From NCBI GenBank assembly GCA_027596945.1, contig JADGJH010000188.1:2399-26038 (forward strand): a stretch of DNA of 23,640 nucleotides. The letters run 5' to 3'. The position numbers and the translations under genes are program-made. Below, piece by piece: positions 21,801-23,640 of this stretch; position 1 is the stretch's first letter, and every line of letters begins with the position of its first letter. The stretch is from Physocladia obscura (taxonomy: Eukaryota; Chytridiomycota; Chytridiomycetes; Chytridiales; Chytriomycetaceae). The notes below the pieces were generated by a model that saw nothing but the letters and a program-made list of their open reading frames with translations, made no database searches and had not been told where the DNA came from.

Positions 21801-23640
21801 CAAATGACACCCACGCCATAATGTCTCGTAAACTTACAATGCTCGTCCGAACCATTCCCAATTTTCCAGCAAACCAATCCAAGAAATCAAGCAACAATAT
21901 AGAAATGCTTTCAGCCAAAATGGAATCAGCTTTCAAAGATTCCAAACGTTGATTTATTATCATCGTTAGGTCTTTTTTGTCTCCGATCGATGGCACCCAA
22001 AGTTCTGTGAATCGGTTTCTCAAAGCTGGACTGAGCTCTTTTTTTCCGTAATCACCTCCAGGATTCATAGTCGCCATGAAAGAAAAGTTTGTATGCCCAC
22101 GAATTTCTTCAATATGAGAATAATTTGGATCAAGACTATCTTTTCCCTCGATATTTACGGCTCCTCGCTCAGCCAAAACTAATAGACGCTCCGATTCCAA
22201 TACTGAATTCAAACGCTCCAAAACCGAATCATCGGCTAAAGAAATTTCGTCTAGCAAGAAAGCTTCTCCTTTTCGCATAGCATTCACCAAAGGGCCATCA
22301 CTCCATTCAAACATCCTTTTTGATTCAATATTCAGCTTTTCAATTTCAGCAATTTTTGACGGCCAAGAATCAGGTTGGTTCAAAATTTGAGAAAGACGTG
22401 ATTTGATCAAATCAATAAGAATTTGAAGATTACTATGGCATTCAGCGAATTGTATGTTAATATTGGCGCCAAAATTTTTATCTGATTCAAGAGAGGTAAC
22501 TTCTGCGATTTCTTCCCATAATGACGAAATAGCAGTGAGAGCATCGCTGAGAATACGGTCGCGCCCTCTTACTGGGCGCATCGAACCAATGAAGTCGCTT
22601 GTTTCACTCCCTGCATGCGCATTTACTATTTGCAAGTTCACACCCATCAAGGTCGTAAGAATCTGGCACACTGTAGTTTTTCCACAGCCAGTTTCTCTGA
22701 AAAACGGTATTAGAATTAATTACATTAACAAATACCCACAAACCCAACGAGTAATATTGGTTCAGTATTTATGATACATTTTAAAACAAGAATGAATAAT
22801 CGTTTCATAGCCTGAAACAAAATTAAATAAATTAGCGATTTAACAGACAAAAACTTCGACAGCATACATTTGTCCAAACAATTTGCTGCACAAACTCATT
22901 TTTTACGTCAGTTTTTTCCATGAATAAGCTCCATTCACGATGATATACCGTATCTGGATCAATTTTGAGTTTGAATGTATGCTCGATGACATTTCGAACA
23001 ACTTCTTTTTCGTCATCTCTTCGAGACTTCTCAGCAATAACCATGAAACCATTTTCAGCTAGCTCTTGTATGCTATTCGCTGGGCGATTTCCCCATCGAA
23101 ATAAGTCTCGAAGAGTGGCAAAAGCATTTTTCCCTTCAAATATTCTGCTCCGTTGCCGCGCATTTTGAAGCCCCTTGTAACAGGCGACAATTTTGGCTGA
23201 ATAGCTCGGAGGAAGCCTACATCTACGCTCGAGAATCGTGCTCAATTCAGGTTCTGGAATATCATCAAAATGAAGCTCAATAAATCGAGATCGAAATGCA
23301 CGTGATAGCTGTTTACGTCCGCCATAAAGTCCTGGGGGATTTTGAGTCGCAAACAACATGAAACTGGGATGCGGGCGCACAATTTCTTGTGTCTCGGGAA
23401 TAAGTAATTCTCTGTTATCATCAAGCAATCGGTTTAGAGATTCCAATACATCAGAAGGCGCCAAGTTCAGTTCGTCAAGCACAATCCAATGACCTTTCCG
23501 GAGAGCTTCAACCAAAATACCCTTCATAAAAAGCACTTAAAATTCAGTGTCAAAAAACGAAATAAAAAAAAAAAACCTCTCTAAAAACAAGTTTTCCTTC
23601 AGCATTAGACACATACGTTCCTATGTACTCTTGCAAATCA
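9819..23640 (-). CDS. MDN1: midasin (Mdn1/Rea1), dynein-like AAA ATPase of 60S ribosome biogenesis, 5' end outside the window
   Basis: Midasin pulls assembly factors (Ytm1, Rsa4) off pre-60S particles in the nucleolus and nucleoplasm. Exons on minus: 23640-23577, 23521-22868, 22811-22744, 22696-21362, 21310-21067, 20987-20823, 20767-18761, 18699-18460, 18412-18067, 18018-17873, 17826-17590, 17537-17396, 17345-17099, 17037-16884, 16828-14891, 14841-14223, 14162-10268 and 10203-9819. The 17 introns are 46-79 nt, all GT-AG and in frame, giving 4294 residues; against about 4900 in yeast, roughly 600-700 N-terminal residues are missing. In order: AAA2 from after Walker A (Walker B VLDELNLAPSD near 23480); AAA3 (VGETGCGKTT across the junction 22744/22696; LLDEISLADD near 22250); AAA4 (EGSPGVGKSS across 21362/21310; LLDELNLATQQ near 21100); AAA5 (GPTSSGKTS near 20230; LIDNANMC near 19715, with Asn for Glu as is usual in this module). 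AAA6 and the long linker follow (about 19300-12650), then a Glu/Asp-rich tract of about 600 residues (about 12640-10790), LRRTRPSKRTYQI, and the C-terminal MIDAS domain with DDSRS (10476-10462), GTQVR and LIISDG. A basic nuclear-import signal could not be assigned with certainty. Confidence 0.97.

Noticed and set aside
1..23640. Bacterial features, tRNA/rRNA genes, CRISPR arrays
   Set aside because: Spliceosomal introns throughout show eukaryotic nuclear DNA; I saw no regularly spaced repeats, no rRNA-like sequence and no convincing tRNA cloverleaf.

Overview
The window is eukaryotic nuclear DNA. Its genes carry many short GT-AG introns (mostly 46-80 nt), and the proteins are universal eukaryotic ones. 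Compact spacing, short introns and CTAAT-like branch sites suggest a fungus, possibly an early-diverging (chytrid-like) one; this placement is an inference. There are four host genes. I assembled them by joining exons so that reading frame and protein family both continue across every junction.

Layout. 1-748 (minus): first five exons of TFB2/GTF2H4, the p52 subunit of TFIIH, running off the left edge. 749-1060: its upstream region. About 1060-6960: a 5.9 kb block almost without CpG, holding decayed mobile-element sequence: an unidentified Cys-rich relic on plus (3580-5195), a long imperfect inverted repeat (5358-5553) and a broken PIF/Harbinger-like DDE transposase on minus (5643-6600). 6971-8542 (minus): a five-exon RAD60/ESC2/NIP45-type protein with two SUMO-like domains. 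8684-9310 (plus): a three-exon TIM22, divergent from the previous gene across 141 bp. 9311-9818: shared 3' intergenic space. 9819-23640 (minus): 18 exons of midasin (MDN1/REA1), missing only its N-terminal part beyond the right edge.

The host genes are unrelated housekeeping functions (transcription/DNA repair, SUMO-linked genome stability, mitochondrial import, 60S ribosome maturation) and do not form a pathway. The part worth a second look is the CpG-starved block. Its sharp edges, its transposase relic with Arg-to-Cys/His/Gln changes, and a second convergent relic of unknown type point to a methylated, mutationally eroded transposable element (or a nest of them) inserted between TFB2 and the RAD60-like gene.
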